Source: Taiwanofungus camphoratus
Lineage: Eukaryota > Basidiomycota > Agaricomycetes > Polyporales > Taiwanofungaceae
Reading direction: 5' to 3'
Assembly (NCBI GenBank): GCA_003999685.1
Contig: CP021224.1
Coordinates: forward strand, 62,001-126,000
DNA length: 64,000 nucleotides
The first letter of the stretch is position 1. Every line of letters starts with the position of its first letter. The notes under the pieces are model-generated. The model did not search any database. It was given only the letters and a program-made list of their open reading frames with translations, and was not told the DNA's origin. Of this stretch, positions 25,460 to 38,829 are shown piece by piece. The position numbers and the translations under genes were made by a program.

Positions 25460-27012
25460 GGTGGCCACTGTAATGGTGAGCGCTTACAGCAGATCGGGGA
25501 TACCATTGTGTTGCTCAAAAAGGCAACTATAGTGATCATTTTGACGAGCAGTTTGTAGTAAGTATCGGTACCATGACTTTGCTCACATGCCAGCCTGTGT
25601 AAGGCTAACATTTTTCTCTCCTTTCTCGACCATACTTACGGATGCGTACATAGTCTCAATTGTCTATAGTATGTGATGATCGAGATCGCGAGGCCTCGTT
25701 GAAGGACTACTAAGGTATCCCAGAAGCTCTGGGATGTCTTGTTGCCAGTCACCTCTGCCTGGAGTCTCATCTCCTGTGAAGTGTCCACAACTCTTCCGGT
25801 CAAAGGTTTATATTTCGGGGCCTGGAGTCTTATCTCTATTATATTCAGTCATGCAAAACATTAAGCACATGTCGAAATGGTTTTCAATATGCCCGAGGAA
25901 ACAGAGGCTATTCATGCACCTTCTCAATGACGCCTTCAATAACTTATATTATACTCATGTTAGCCAGAAGCAGGTAAGTGTATTCGACTAGAATGTCTTG
26001 TTCTTAAGGTTTCAAATGGGGAACCTCTCACAGCTCCCTCTCTGGCCGATAGGTTAAACTTCAAGCAGGCGCAGGTTCTCAAATGTATTCTCTTGGTACG
26101 TGAAGGATATGTGTTGAAGTGCTCTATATGACACATTGGAAATCACGTAAAGTTGCATTTTCTCCGAAGAACTGACTTTGGAGCATATCATGTATTGCTC
26201 CTTTACAGAGTATACAGCCCGTCGTTGCCCTGCGTACCTACCTCTGCCCGTAATGTAGTCGTGGATATACCACTGCAATGACCACTGTGATTTTCCTTAC
26301 TGTGACCAGAGGCGGTGTGCCAATGTTCAGTCGATAGCGCTGGTTCCCAAATTCGAAATTACTTTACTTATGGAATGCGTCACTTCTGTAGTCCAAGCAC
26401 AAGGAGGAGCATGTGGGCTTGTCTTGAGCAAAGTATACGCCCTCTTCTGAAAACCACTGGCGTACGACTGGTTCTGTTTACCCTCTGTAGTCTAAGGTTG
26501 AAATTCTGCTGCCGCAGGAGGAAAAGTAATATCTGTTAGTCATACCATGTCTTGAGCTACACCAGGGCTGTGTCTATCGTACGCATTTCAAAATTAGGCT
26601 GACAGATGCCATAAGAAGCCGATGCATTTGTATTCGCTCAACTGCAGGACCGTTATATTTTTCGCCAGGCTCTTACATGATTCGGATAGAACCACAAAGC
26701 CCGTCTTGTTATTGGCTTGTCCATCTAACAATAGATGATTTAAGAAGGCGTTTCCAATGGCATGCGCGACGTAACTTCGATATCATACGTAGGAAGAGAC
26801 ACTAGGATCAGTGGGATGAGAGTGATGGGGCCAGCAAGATACTAGGTCAATAAAGCGTGAGGCCGGAATGCGTCTGGCGCGCGACGAACGCGCTCGAACG
26901 CGCTCGAAATGTACACGTGATGACCGCCAAAATATGGTGAAGCCGACGTGCTGAGCATTGGGCCCAAGTTGCAGGACAACCTCCTTGCTCAGCCAAATCA
27001 CAACCGACCAGT
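25460..27012. promoter_or_regulatory. Divergent upstream region of J-protein and Hsp78 genes
   Basis: 1.55 kb between two divergently transcribed genes, with no supported coding sequence inside. Near 26885-26908, about 105 bp before the Hsp78 ATG, the decamer CGCGCTCGAA is tandemly repeated with a partial third unit. Classical heat-shock elements (nGAAnnTTCn arrays) were not evident to my eye. The region is long for a shared promoter, so each gene may have its own. Confidence 0.4.
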
Positions 27013-30000
27013 ATGTTACCGAAACAAGTTTCTAGGACGACTATTCCGTCGGTCAAAAAGACTTTCTTATATCCTTCTGTATATGTCCAACACCCCCTTC
27101 ATTTGACTCCTGGTCAAGCTGCTTCCCTGCCATCCTACGTGTCTCGTTGGCCTATTCGACCCCTTTTGTCCACCCGCCAGTATGCCCAGATGCCTCCTGG
27201 AGGAGGCTCTGGCGGCGGAGGCTTTCCTTCTTTCATGATGCAACATCAGAAGGGCGACGCTCTCAAGGAATACGTGAGTTGTACAGCCCGTGCTCATGTA
27301 GCCAGCGTCTCTGCTCAAGTGACCGTTGCTATAATGCAAAGTTGGCTTCGAGAAAGCAATCTCTGAGCAGTCAATCCCATCGCACAAGCACCAGCCAATA
27401 ATATCCATAGTTCCTCGTATTTCAGTTGGACTGGTAGTGACTGCAAGCTCAGCCCGTTTTACACGAGGTCACAGTATTTTCAGAAGCGACACTGGCTCCA
27501 TGAGACAAAGTTCCGATACCGGTTTACTCACTTGTATCACTCTGCAGAGTATCGACCTTACAGAGTTGGCCAGAAATGGCAAGCTAGATCCCACAATTGG
27601 CAGGGACGACGGTGAGTTCACTTATTTTCATATTTCACTTCATTATCCTTAATTAAATTCTGCGTAGAGATCCGCCGGACTATCCAAAGTGAGTATTATA
27701 TGCTTGGATCCGTCCCTGGAATATGAACACGAAATTTGGTACTTTGTACATTCTAGTCTTGTCACGGAGAACGAAGTCAAATCCAGTGGTACGCATTGTT
27801 CCATGCAGAAGCTGTTTCTCGATGCTTAATCTATTTTTGTTAATCCTAAAGCTTATTGGTGCTCCTGGTGTTGGCAAGACTGCTATTCTGGAAGGCCTCG
27901 CTAGCCGAATCGTGGCGAAGGAAGTGCCGGAGGTACATACCTATGCATTCCGTTATTTGCGAAATGTAATCGATGGTCCAAATTGTGCAGTCATTACAGA
28001 ATAAGCGAGTGCTCTCGATCGACTTGGCGGCGATCATGGCTGGCTCAGGCATACGCGGACAATTCGAAGAGAAATTCAAGGCCCTCATAAGAGACATCGA
28101 GGATGAGGTAGCTTTTCATGTCATCGCAGTTCTACATTTATGCACATGTGACTATGATACAGGCTGGAAATGTTATCTGTTTCATCGACGAAGTCCGTGA
28201 GTGTCACTTTGCAAATGCCGAATATACTGTTTGAGTTGACCTTGACCTGTTTCTCTTGTCCAGACACTCTCTTCAACCTCGGGAAGGCAGAAGGCAGCAT
28301 CGATGCAGGTCAGATGATTAAGCCAGCTCTTGCGCGTGGATTGCAGCTTGTCGGTGCTACAACTCGTGAATATCGTCTGTCCTCATACGTAGATTCAACA
28401 CGCTGATTTCTGTTACAGCTGACGAGTACCGTAAAACGATCGGCAAGGACGCTGCGCTGGAGAGGCGTTTCCAATCTGTCCAAATTGAGGAGCCAACTGT
28501 AGAGGCTACCATTTCAATTCTACGCGGACTCAAGCCGAGGTACGAAGTGCATCACGGAGTCGGGATTGCAGATGGGGCGCTTGTCACCGGTAAGTAAAGC
28601 GCTGTTTTGCTCAACACGCTCGAGTGGTGAGATTTTGATGACATCATCGGCGACCTATCCCATCTGCAGCCGCGGTCTACGGTGCTCGCTACGTTTCCGA
28701 CCGGTTCCTGCCTGACAAGGCAATCGACCTCGTTGATGAGGCGGCATCCGCGCTGCGGCTTGCGCAGGAGTCCAAGCCAGATGAGCTCGAGGCGCTGGAC
28801 CGCGAGATCGTCACACTTGAAATCGAGCGAGAAAGCTTGCGAAACGAATCGGACGTGTTCAGTGTAGAGCGGCGCACGAAGGTCGAGGAGACGCTAAGGG
28901 AGAAGCGTGCCGAGGCAGACAAGTTGAACGAGATTTGGCAAGCAGGTAGGCTTATATAAGAAGAACCATCCCATGCCGCTGCTTGTAATGATGCTGCTCT
29001 TTCTTCTTAGAGCGTGCACGACTGCAGCGCATTAAAGATCTGAAGCAGCGCCTTGAGGAGGCGAAGCATGAGCTCGAAGTTACCCAGCGTCAGGGCCAGT
29101 ACGAGCGTGCATCTCAGTTGCGTTTCGCTACAATACCGGAGCTACAGCGCCAGCTTCCTTCTGAGACCGAACGTGGCGAGAGCGAAGAAGGCGAGGGCCC
29201 GCTGGCAATGTTGCACGACCGGGTGACCTCTGCAGATATATCGCGCGTGGTGGCTAAAGCGACGGGAATTCCTGTGCAAAATCTACTCAAGGGTGAGAGA
29301 GACAAGCTGGTGCACGTAAGATCTATCCTGTTATAGCGGTTAGGTATAGACGCTTACAGCTGGACAGATGGAAGATACACTCCGGCAACGCGTGGTAGGC
29401 CAAGACCATGTCGTAACAGCCGTGAGCGATGCAGTACGGATATCACGCGCGGGTTTGCAAGCCCCTAACAGACCTGTGGCCTCGTTCCTCTTCTTGGGCC
29501 CAACGGGTGTAGGCAAGGTTGGTGGTCCATACCCATTCCGTGGCATATCTCGTAAAAGGTAAATCTATATTGCGTGCAGACAGAGCTGTGCAAGGCGCTA
29601 GCTGGATTCTTGTTCAACGATGAGCAACGAGGCTTGTGAGTCTATTTATCATTATATCTGCGCTCTATCCAACTTGGCGTCTCTCGTGATGATTTCTCCC
29701 TTGTGTGACAGGGTCAACATCAATATGTCAGAATATCACGACCGGCACACAATGTCACGGCTGATTGGTGCTGCTCCTGGGTATGTCGGTTTCGAAGAAG
29801 GCGGTGAGTGTATTATGTGTTTGTCTGACAAAGTACACTGTCCGAATAACATCCAATCTGTTTTCGATTTCCTGCAGGTCAGTTGACAGAAGCGGTTAGA
29901 CGAAAGCCATATGGTCAGTTGCAAAAGAATGTATACACATCTGGATGCTCACTATTACTCGTGGGTGTCCGCGTCCAGCGGTTATTCTCCTCGATGAGCT

Positions 30001-30923
30001 TGAAAAAGCACACAAGGTCTGTCTGAATTCATGTGGGCGATCACGAATAAATCTTCTGATCAAAGTCAGGACGTGGCAATGATTTTGTTGCAAATTCTTG
30101 ATGAAGGCAGCATCACTGATTCTCAGGGTATGTTACGTGTAACGTTTGTGCTTGTCAAGTTGGTTACACAACCTTTTTTTCCTACAAGGTCGTAAGGTGG
30201 ATTTCAAGGTATGACTTCCCATTTTCACTTTAGTTATTTCAAACTTAGGTGACATATTGCAGAACACGATCATTTGCTTGACTAGCAATCTAGGTCCGTC
30301 CCCTCCTCTTCGCTCTTCGAGAATTCTCTCACTTCGTATGATGTAGGAAGTGATATTTTGGCGCACAAATCCACATCGGACAGCAATGGAGTCATTACGA
30401 GCGAAGCTCGCGATCAGGTTCTTGAGCGTACTGCCGAGTATTTCCCTCCAGAGCTGCTCAATCGCCTGGACTCAATGCTTGTCTTCAATAAGTTATCGCG
30501 AGAATCCATTCTCACAGTCGTAGCGTTACGCTTAGACGACGTTGCCTCGCGGCTCAAGAACCGTCGAATCGCGCTGGATGTCGATAATTCGGCTAGAGAG
30601 TGGCTAGCTCAGGAGGGGTACTCGGATATCTATGGTGCCCGAGCCATTGCGCGCGTAGTGAGAACAAAGGTTCTCTTCCCCTTGGCACAGAAGTTGTTGA
30701 ATGGCACGATCAGGTGCAGTGGTTGAAATTTAATCACTCTTTCTATGTGTCACTGATGTGCCTTATATTCAGAGATGGTGACGTTGTGTCCATCCGAGTT
30801 AGCGCGGATGGACGATCTCTGGACATCAAAGAAAATCATCCACCCAATTCATCCATGGGGTCAACAACCCCCATCAGTTCTCTGACTAGTGATGGCACCA
30901 CTGATCCTTCGCTGTCGGACTAA
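27013..30923 (+). CDS. HSP78: Mitochondrial disaggregase Hsp78 (ClpB-type AAA+ ATPase)
   Basis: Matrix chaperone that with mtHsp70 resolubilises aggregated proteins (family knowledge). It is interrupted by many small introns. The N-terminus [16 protein letters not shown] is a likely targeting peptide, and a Gly-rich linker precedes [19 protein letters not shown]. This is the Hsp78 plan, without the ClpB N-domain. NBD1 has Walker [16 protein letters not shown] and Walker B CFIDEVHTLF. A long coiled-coil M domain follows ([20 protein letters not shown] and on). NBD2 has [40 protein letters not shown], and Walker [13 protein letters not shown]. Sensor and arginine finger follow in LTSNLGSD and [16 protein letters not shown], then the C-terminal D2-small domain. 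The polypeptide ends DPSLSD at 30921-30923. The start is the ATG at 27013. No break was seen in the reading frame across the introns I checked. Confidence 0.92.
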
Positions 30924-31071
30924 GTACATCTGGACAATGCAAGCTAATATTCTACAACGTCATGTAATCTAATAGGATGATCACATCTACCTCCACTCTA
31001 TCAATTCATGTAGCCCTAGAAATCATATTTAATGGTATCATAGCTTTTAAGAACATAGGATACAAATTAAG

Positions 31072-34000
31072 TTATGTTTGTCCTGTAGATTTTGGTACTG
31101 CACTGTCCTTCGTGCGGCTTCTACGGGTATCACTCCCCTGGCGCTCATCATGGTTGCCCTTCTGCGAAGGAGCAGATACCTTGCCTCTAGACCGCTTAGG
31201 TTTCTTGGATTTTATAGGGTGTCCGGCGACTTCTATGGCCGCTTGCTCCTCAGCCTTCAATCTTTGTTCCTCGGCGGCCCACCATCTCAGGAAGTCTTCC
31301 TCTACTTGACGAGCTTGCTCTTCCTCTTGGATTTCACGCAGCGATCGCTTGTCTTTGATCGGCTCAACATGCTGTTCCAATTGTGACTGCTGGATGGCAG
31401 CGAATGACATTACGGAGCCGGATGACTGAACTATTGGTTGAACAGGAGGTAGAGTCCAAGCATTGCCACTGCTATGATGGGTAGTAGGAATAAGTAATCC
31501 GTGTGATACAATGTGGAACTTACGATACGCGGCGTATTGATGATGATCCTGTGGGACCTGGGGACTGCTTAGAAGGCGTAAAAACTGGGCCCAGCTCTAC
31601 TTGCTCCGCACTCCTTGGCAGTGTATGTGGGTGCATATGCGGCGTCGCAGAGGAGGAACCAGCACCTGCGCCTTGAGGTGTGCTAGCCCCTCTAGGGTTA
31701 TTACTCGCAGGAACACTAGCTACTAACGTGCTCGAAGAGGGGGGGGTGTTCAAAGGCAATGTTGTGGCAGTGATCGCTGCCTGGGGCACCTTCCATGGAG
31801 AGGCTGACGACGGTCTTGACGGCGACTTCGAGACATAATCAGACAGAGGCCAGGCGGCCTTGTTCTTATCTCGTGGAGGCGTCCGCCCTTGACCCAGATC
31901 AACGCCACTGGGTGCGCGGGAAACAGGAGGCGGGACAGGTGTTCTTTTCGCTACTGTACTGACTTGAGCCTCAGCCATGATTGCTCTCATATCAGAGCTA
32001 AAAATAGACTTCAACAAAAGGATACATCCTAGGATACTATGACATACCGTGGCGCAGCGGATATGGTCTTCCAGCCGCTTCCAGACTTGGTTGGTGTGAT
32101 AGGAATTTGCTCTGGTTGGGTAGGTGCATCAGGATCGTCCATGATGAACACTTCATCATCGGCGAGATTGCTTTGCGAAACTCGCATTGGAAGCTGAGGG
32201 CGAATGATAGGGCTGTTTGGAAGAGAGGCGATCTGTGACTGTCGACGATGTCTCCTGTTGGGACTGGGAGGCGACAGCTTCGGAGAATCTCTAAGCGCCC
32301 CTGAACGATTTGTAGGAACGATAATTTGAGCTATGTCTTGCATTGCCAACCAGTCGCCATGATTCTTCATTGCCTTGTCAATCAAGAAGCTGGAACGTGA
32401 TGTAGGATACTTGAGTGCTTGTTGCTTGCGAACAAACACAGATAAATCTCTGATAAGACCCGGGATCAAATCATCAAGCATCCGACTCTCAAGCAGGGTT
32501 TCCATGTTGGCTGTCAAATAGCTGTGTAAACTGTTCACCAAAGTCGTCGCGTAAAAGTGTGCGGCATCGGTGAGGATAGAGCAAACATTAGTGATGGTGA
32601 CTCGTTTCAGGATGACGACTGAACAAATCAGAATAAGACGATCGAGCAGCAGTTCGTTCTATATGATTCTTAATTGTGTTATCCTCTATGTGCAGGTCGG
32701 GCGACTTACCGCAGCGGCCATAACGTCAAACATGAAATCCAAAACCTCGTCGACAGAACCAACACTTTCTGCAGGATGTTAAGACCAAGACTCTGTCAAA
32801 TAGACGTGAACTCTGAGCACTTACCGAGGATGTCAAACATCTCTTGATCTGCACCATAACACAGGAAACGAAGCACAAAGTCCATAGCACGCCACTTCAA
32901 ATGCCGGAGGTTTACTTCAATCATTCCCTGTGCATTCCAACGACGCCTGGTCCAATCTTCGTCGTCGAAGAAAGCGGCAAAGAAGGGTGAGCGCGCTCGG
33001 AGAATTATCGAGTGGCAGAAGATGTTCCTGTCGTCCAATTGCAATATCACGTCAGGTCTGAGGGGACTGTTAGTCATACTATCGCCTTTCTGCATCTGAG
33101 AGAATTGGAAAAGGCGCCGCATGTCATCGACCATAGAAGGTGAGGGAGACCGCTTGACCGGAGGCTGTAAAGCTTGCGCAAGTCGGGGCAGGTCCAGCAT
33201 ACGCGCGAGACTCTGTAACTCCGACTTGATCTGAGTAGGTTTGATCTTCAATGCGCCCAGATGGTGTTCTACAGCATGTCCTATTCTACGATCCCATATC
33301 GAAAGCACTTCGTCTGAATAGATATAAGCCATCAGGATCAGGATGGACATTGCATGACAGCCCGAAAAACTGATCCTCCCTAGCGTTGCAAAAGGATTTC
33401 TGTTGGTCAAGGGCTTCACGGTCACGTTGGAATCCGGGTCTTGAATCATGTTACCATCTGACAACACTCCTCCGAGTAATGGACAACGGGCAGCAAGGAT
33501 CAATCGGTGTGCAGGAAATTCAAATCCTGACGACTGTGCCAGGACCATAACATCGGCCCCATAAGCGACAGGAACATTCTCGAAAAGGCCATGTCCGTGT
33601 GCACCTTTGCGAGAGTTCTTCTCGCGATGAAGAAGGAGACATAGCGACTCGAGCTGCTTGACATCCTTTTGGATGTGCAACTCATCTTCTTCATCGTCTG
33701 ATTCAGCATTTAGAGACACGGGATCGCCGTCAACACAGACAGGAGGGGGTACTGGGAGTATACTCGAAGGCAAACCGTTGACAAAGTCTTCCCGTCCCAC
33801 TTCGCAAGAAGGGAGCCGCAGATACGGTTGAATGTCTGCCAGATCATGAGCGATGAGATTGCCGACGACCTTGATCGGCTCGGGCTGGCAATCGATACGC
33901 AAAGCACCGTAGGCACCTGTGGCGTTAGCACACACCTTGACCACGCGCTGTATGTATGGCATGCGTTGGAATTGGAACGACTTGGAGGAGACATTCTGCC

Positions 34001-35889
34001 CAGCCTTGATATTCCGCGATCGAACAAAGACGTGTCCTGATTCTGTGCAAATAATGATGGAACCATCCGCACCAAGAGCAACATCCTGCCATCAGAGATA
34101 AATCAGCTTCTACAGCTGATTATCAGATATGGCAGGTCGTACCCGGACAGCGCTGAACTTCTTGCGCAGTGCCCAGACACGCTGTGGTACAATAACCGCC
34201 CTGGGTCTGCTCGAGCTGGCTCCTGCTTCGGATGGCGCCGGTAGAGTGAACGTGAATAACTCTCCGTTAGACGAGAGTGCTGCGAAGGTGTTTTCACAGC
34301 TCGTGATCTTCTCTATGCTAGCATTGTTAGTGGCTTGAGGAGGTCGGTAGACAGCCATCTCGGAAGGAAAAGAATGAGCAGGGAAGCTAAAATTTCAAAG
34401 CCATCGATGACCATGTCCAACATATGCAAGTGGTGAAGCACGTACTTGACCTTGAAGTGGCCGTCATTCCAGAGGCAGATAACATCTTTCGTCGACAGCA
34501 GACAGGCTAGAGTGGTATCCTGTCAAAATGTGAATAGAGAAGCAGCCGTATATACATGTTTACACATACCGTGATCGTTATCGAGATCACAGGCTGAGAT
34601 ATCTTGGTGACTAGGCGAGGAAGGATTTGTACCGGATGGGCAGACTTATCATAGCCTGCCGACATCCATGAGGCAAAAGACCACCAATATTGTGCTGACA
34701 CACACTTACCCAGCTGCCCTTTATTTGTGCCCCAAGTGAAGACTTCCTCACTCGTCCAACAAGCTGAAGCAGTCTTACAAGCAGCAACACCCTTCACATT
34801 CTTGTTCTTAAGCGGTCCAGCAACCTTGCGTGCTATCGCTTGAACGGGTTCCTCCAAACGACCCAGCAAGCCAACACCTAATGCTTGTTCGACTACATAA
34901 CCCAATTGCGAAAATCTGTTCAAACCCCAACTGAGGACTTCCCCTGATTTGGTAAGCGCCAGCGTGTGATCCTGCCCCAGCGCAACGGAAACAATGGTAT
35001 GTGAGAACTGAGGCATAGGAGTCAGGCTGTACTGGGTATGTTGACCAGGCCCCAGGCTGATGGAATAGAATAAATCGGGCGACATTGCACATCGTTGACA
35101 AGACATACCGCCCGCCGCTACCAAAGCCACACACTCTCAGATTGCCCCGGCTTTCAGCAGTCACGACAGCTGCATTTTGGTTAGGAATGAGAACAGTGAT
35201 GACACGGCATCCTTACCTGTGTGAAGCTTGGACATTGCCACCTGTCGTACGTGAATAGGGGAAAACCTGGTATCAAGTGTCTCGTTCGCGGATACGGTTG
35301 CCCCGTCAGCTGGTCGAATCACCACTAGCTCGGGGTAGGACCTGTCGTCTCCGTTTCCAAGACCCAATGCTGCATTCCGGTTGGCTCCCCATGTCAGCAG
35401 ATCTGCACGGCTTGTGTCATCGGTCACAGGCTGTGTGCCTTCGAGCGTCGAGTTATACAGATCGAATGCAGTGTAACCTTCAAAGTCCCTCAGGGACGTG
35501 TCTATGTCGGCTCGCTGGAGGAGAAGAACAGCAGACGCAAGATTCCCATGGTACAATGCACGATGCAGAGCGGTCCAATGACTCTCGGTATCTTGCAGAT
35601 TGACATTGATATCCGGGTGAGCCAGGAGCAGTCGCACGTACTCTGTGGCAGCAGTATCCTGCGCTGCAGCAGCAAGGTGGAGGACGGTTCTACCTAGCCA
35701 ATCACGGGCATTGACGCTGAACAGCACGCCGGAGCTTAATGGACTTGGACGATTCCATGACTTTCCGCCGCTGCCGCTAAGGCCCTGGCCGCCAGCGGAC
35801 GAGGATTGTCCACGATTACTGCTGCCGTCGAGCAGGCGTTGGAACGCCTGCTGGTTTCGTAAGTGAAAGTGCGCATGGAGTAAGGTCAT
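31072..35889 (-). CDS. Ankyrin-RCC1-BTB protein (inhibitor of Bruton tyrosine kinase-like)
   Basis: A large multi-exon gene reading continuously through one domain order. Ankyrin repeats come first (LGRTVLHLAAAAQDTAATEY, WTALHRALYHGNLASAVLLL, FEGYTAFDLY). RCC1-type repeats follow (DLLTWGANRNAALGLGNGDD, ALGQDHTLALTKSGEVLSWG, VFTWGTNKGQLGYD). Two BTB/POZ domains are next: the first around YGADVMVLAQSSGFEFPAHR, the second around PDVILQLDDRNIFCHSIILR. A long Pro/Ser-rich disordered region precedes a conserved tail, SLREIQEEEQARQVEEDFLR with WWAAEEQRLKAEE. That tail is characteristic of IBtk homologues, which serve as substrate adaptors of Cullin-3 ubiquitin ligases (established for the animal protein; inferred here). 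The start ATG is at 35889 (MTLLHAHFHLRNQQAFQ) and the stop at 31072. It converges on Hsp78 with 148 bp between stops. Confidence 0.88.
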
Positions 35890-36468
35890 ACAGGGTTGGG
35901 AAGAAACGGACGAAACGACCTAGAAGGAGACCTGACGACTCCTTAGCTAGATCGTGAAAGTCCAGGAGATGCTGCACTCTCTTCTCAGGAGCGCAGACTG
36001 AAGCGAAGACCGTAGAGTTGCCGGGAGAACGAGCAGAGAGTGGTCTGAAGTAAATAAGGAAGATAAGTTAGATTGAAACGGTGTTGATAAGGCTACAAGT
36101 CAAGAATCAAATGAGAAGGAGAAGATCATTGCAGGTGCTTGCTTGGAATGTACTGTGACGCACGTGGCCCCGCGGTGATAGAACCATATGTAGTAAGTAG
36201 AACGCATCCCATCAGGAGGCGGATTTTACTATACAGTGCTCCTGGCACGCAATTCATGAAACTGCGTGTACGACATCATTTGAATTCGGAAAGGACATTG
36301 TTGATTGACTCTTGCCGCTCACGAAAAATTTCCGCAATACAGGAATATAGGATGTCTGATTTCGCATTCAGACCCAAACCCGAAAGCAAGCTACCCAACC
36401 TAACTCATACACGTTCGACCTACTTAGTCACCATGGTCTGACCATGCGTCACTTTTCACTGACTGCCT
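35890..36468. promoter_or_regulatory. Region between IBtk-like start and coronin stop
   Basis: 579 bp upstream of the IBtk-like ATG, downstream of the coronin stop. No open frame of note. It should contain the promoter of the IBtk-like gene and the coronin 3' end. Confidence 0.4.
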
Positions 36469-38440
36469 TCAACTGTCCAATAAGGCAGCGGCCTTTCGCG
36501 CATTAGCCTTGATGCTTTCCACCTGTAGCTCCAAGTTACGAATCTGTGCACGAGCGTCCCGAAGCTCTGTGTTGAGACGGGAATTCTGTTCCTTGAGCGC
36601 GGCTACTGTGGGCTCCTGAAACACAGATACTCATCAGATATCGAATAGGATGACCAGAACAGTGCCTCACATCTCCGGGGCTGGTCAGCGATCGAGCAGG
36701 CATCTTTGGCTCACTTGGTGAGATCTCAATGGGGCTTGACTCGGACTTCCTTGTTACGGGTGATGGTACCGGGTCTACTGGCACTACAATACTTGGAACA
36801 GGGGCAGGGGCAGGGGCTGGTACACTGGCAGTGGCTGTCCTTGTAGGAGCGGGAGCCGGCGTTGAAGGCGGGGGCACGCCAGATGAGATAGCCCCGGTAT
36901 CAAGGCTCACAAGATTTGGCGGGGCTGTTTTACCGGAGAAAAATTCTCCAGCAGAGAGGGCTGGTTCTGAGGATGGCGCAGGAGGATAAATATCAGACTG
37001 GAAAGAGTCGGACTGGAAGAAATGTCAAGTTCGACAGTGAGCATGAGGAAGACACGGATCATCCTGTGGACAAGGTTACCTTTCGAGGGACGATGAAAGC
37101 GATGGCTTCTATGCCTGATCCTGCAACCTTGTAGGCACGCGCTATCTCACACTCGGAGACATTCAGAGCCCTGCGGGGAAGGAAGCACATGCCGCGCTGC
37201 GGGTCGGCTGATTTGTATTCGGCAAGAGGATATAGGGTATCGTTTTCAAACTCATAGTACCTGATGTTGCCGTCTCTAAACCGAAGATTAGCTTCAAACA
37301 TTGGACTATATGAATGTGACCCCACCCTTTGCCAGCTGCATGGAGAACTTCATGAGTGCAAGACTGGAGAAGGACAATTTGATGACATACCCAGGAATAG
37401 GATGTTATTGTCCGACCAGAACGGCATTAGTACGCCAGAAGTCTGATCAATAGTGGACATCTTCACGTTTCTGAGTCCTGCAGTCTCCCAGATGGCGATC
37501 TGACGGTCGCTCATTTTGCTGAAACCTGTCGTTGCAATGTTGTCTTTCTCGCCCAGCCAGACTACACGCGCACCCTAGGTGTATGTTAGACACATGGAAC
37601 CGTTGAGCAAAGACGATACCTAACCTTGATGCCTCCATGTCCCTCAGTTATGCGCACTGCTTCTCCGCTAACGCGAGGGTCAAATAATCTTATCTTACGA
37701 TCCCTACAAGTGGTTACAAGTAGATTTCCTGAAGGGTTGAACGCCATGCTCTGAATGGCGTCGCCATGTCCGCTCAAGACGGATTTGGGGTTCTCAGGAT
37801 TGGCCAAGTCCCAGAGCTTGACTACGTGGTCACCAGTGGTACTTGCGAGCACATTGTTAGCAGTTGGGTGAAAGAGAACTTGGCCAACTCGGCGAGGAGA
37901 AACGTCGATGCGCGCAACGGGGTCGAAATCCTCCGGCTCCCAGTGCTCCTGGCCCCAACCTTCGAACGTAGTCGAGTCAACTTTCCAAATCATGACCTTA
38001 CCGTCATCACCCCCAGAAGCTACAACCGAGTCATTGAAGGGAGACCAGTCGGTATCAAGAACAGGTCCAGTGTGGCTACGAGCCAAAGGGATCAGATCAG
38101 GGAGTTTGGAAGGGAAGCCATGCGGCAACGGTTCGGATGGTGAAGGAAGAGGGAGAATAGCAAAAGCACCTCCCCCAGATGCATTCCAATTGATGCTAAT
38201 ATAGCGCTGTTTCCGAGCATCAGAATGGTCTGCAACGACTTATAATACCCCACTCACAGGAGACGCGGACACGAGATTAGTGTCCCAGGCGCTATTGGAC
38301 ACCTTGATGTTGTCTATTCCATACTCCTTTTTTCCCTGCTGCCCGAAAACGTGGCTGAAGAGCCGAGGAATGTAAGTATGTCAAGGTGCATAGTAGGATC
38401 GCACTGACCGATACTTAGATGCCCGTACGAATCGAGACAT
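36469..38440 (-). CDS. CRN1: Coronin
   Basis: Actin-filament binding WD40 protein that regulates Arp2/3 at cortical patches (family knowledge). The start ATG is at 38440: MSRFVRASKYR, then after an intron HVFGQQGKKEYGIDN and VSNSAWDTNLVSASP, the coronin N-terminal signature. WD repeats follow, such as HTGPVLDTDWSPFNDSVVAS, DHVVKLWDLANPENPKSVLS and GDAIQSMAFNPSGNLLVTTC. After the propeller come RGMCFLPRRALNVSECEIAR and the extension typical of coronins. A Pro/Ala-rich linker follows, and a C-terminal coiled coil (TVAALKEQNSRLNTELRDA) that would trimerise the protein. It ends AALLDS-stop at 36469. Divergent from the T-protein gene. Confidence 0.93.
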
Positions 38441-38829
38441 TCTCAATGGTGTAGATGGGATGAGACTGTTCTAAACTCTAGTCCTCGAATGTACTCTTTT
38501 GGCAAGTCGTTCAAGGGCGTATACTACGGGCAGCCTTGCTGAAGGAGTGTGATAGATGCTACTGCTACAATACGTACGGTCGCGATAATATCATCGATCG
38601 TTGCTACCGCATAGACTAATACTGTATAGGGATATGTCCAAAAGTAGACATAGCAAATTGAAATTCTGGTCACCTAACATCAGAGCCTCAATCTGCCGTT
38701 ACTTACGTACGAATAAGTACGGTGAAGTCTTTATTTTACCCCGGTCTTGAGCCTCGTCCGCCCGGCGTCCCGTGAGTACGCCTTGCTTGACCACTGTGCT
38801 CTTGACTGAGGTGGCTTTGACCTGGCGAC
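38441..38829. promoter_or_regulatory. Shared divergent promoter of coronin and T-protein genes
   Basis: 389 bp separates the two ATGs, so the two genes probably share a bidirectional promoter. AT-rich tracts occur around 38620-38740. No specific operator could be defined by eye. Confidence 0.5.
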
